Of a stretch of 64,000 nt of DNA, positions 63,787 to 64,000 are shown piece by piece (position 1 is the first letter of the stretch; each line of letters starts with the position of its first letter). The notes beneath the pieces were generated by a model that made no database searches, had not been told where the DNA came from, and saw nothing but the letters and a program-made list of their open reading frames with translations. Source of the stretch: Streptomyces violens. GTDB taxonomy: Bacteria > Actinomycetota > Actinomycetes > Streptomycetales > Streptomycetaceae. The DNA lies in NCBI RefSeq assembly GCF_000717745.1, contig NZ_JOBH01000022.1:1-64000 (forward strand). The letters are read 5' to 3'. The position numbers and the translations under genes are program-made.

Positions 63787-64000
63787 TTGGCGGGAAACGC
63801 CGATTTCGATCTGTACCGGCCGGCTGAGGAGCACGACATGCTCCGTGAGTCGGTGCGTGCGCTCGCCGAGGCGAAGATCGCACCGTTCGCCACGCAGGTG
63901 GACGAGGAGGCCCGCTTCCCGCAGGAGGCGCTGGACGCCCTGGTCAGCAATGACCTGCACGCGGTGCACGTACCGGAGTCCTACGGCGGCGCCGGCGCGG
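63787..64000 (+). CDS. Acyl-CoA dehydrogenase, N-terminal part
   Basis: Start TTG 63787 with GGGGAG upstream; the gene runs off the window. The visible 71 residues (DFDLYRPAEEHDMLRESVRALAEAKIAPFATQVDEEARFPQEALDALV) match the helical N-terminal domain of acyl-CoA dehydrogenases. It oxidises acyl-CoA with FAD. Confidence 0.85.
   Translation, partial: MAGNADFDLYRPAEEHDMLRESVRALAEAKIAPFATQVDEEARFPQEALDALVSNDLHAVHVPESYGGAGA

Overview
The window is high-GC actinobacterial DNA and reads as Streptomyces. Evidence: GTGA/ATGA translational couplings, GTG and TTG starts, a type II polyketide synthase (PKS), F420-type and LLM enzymes, SigB-family partner switching, and a gene order from roughly 25 kb onward that resembles the core block of Streptomyces chromosomes (thiolase, SGNH hydrolase, cbs, hut genes, sigma module, two-component pair, gtrA, purK-purE, two M19 dipeptidases, UDP-glucose dehydrogenase, acyl-CoA dehydrogenase). 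That resemblance is from memory and was not searched.

Region 1 (1-18.2 kb) is the right part of a type II PKS cluster whose left end lies outside the window. The order FAD hydroxylase, TcmI-type cyclase, KS-alpha, KS-beta, ACP, ketoreductase, aromatase, fused hydroxylase-SDR is the order of angucycline clusters (pga/lan/urd type), so the core product is probably an angucycline. Around it lie a two-module ABM monooxygenase, a SCO6745-family protein, two MFS exporters, a second carrier protein with an unusual acidic Trp repeat, a PPTase, and acyl-CoA carboxylase alpha, beta and epsilon parts that would raise malonyl-CoA supply. The alpha-subunit gene lacks the normal end of its biotinyl domain. 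No glycosyltransferase or deoxysugar gene is visible.

Region 2 (18.4-25.1 kb) holds an atypical OmpR-type regulator (JadR1/LanI-like), a TetR repressor with a clear operator, and a run of VOC, YczE-like, MFS, DsbA-like, FMN reductase and LLM genes. It ends at a strong terminator. These may belong to the cluster (resistance, redox, flavin supply) or form a separate stress cassette.

Region 3 (25.3-38 kb) is core metabolism: BI-1-type membrane protein, small conserved proteins, thiolase with twin operators, SGNH hydrolase, cystathionine beta-synthase, NCS1 permease, RpiR regulator, amino-acid permease and a DapDC-family decarboxylase. Region 4 (38-43.6 kb) is a histidine-degradation operon (hutU, M20 hydrolase, hutF, hutI). 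Region 5 (43.7-46 kb) is a SigB-like sigma factor with an antagonist and an ATP-binding anti-sigma-like protein.

Region 6 (46.2-50.2 kb) is a tightly coupled four-gene cell-surface operon: an LPQTG protein, a DUF916-like membrane protein, another membrane-anchored protein and an LADTG protein. The first and last share a Cys-paired domain in three copies. I consider it the best candidate for an undescribed system. Region 7 (50.2-64 kb) holds secreted proteins, a POT transporter, a two-component pair, GtrA, a chagasin-like protein, purK-purE, an M19 dipeptidase followed by a paralogue that has lost its metal ligands behind an attenuator-like leader, a VOC/CGNR divergent pair, UDP-glucose dehydrogenase and the start of an acyl-CoA dehydrogenase.
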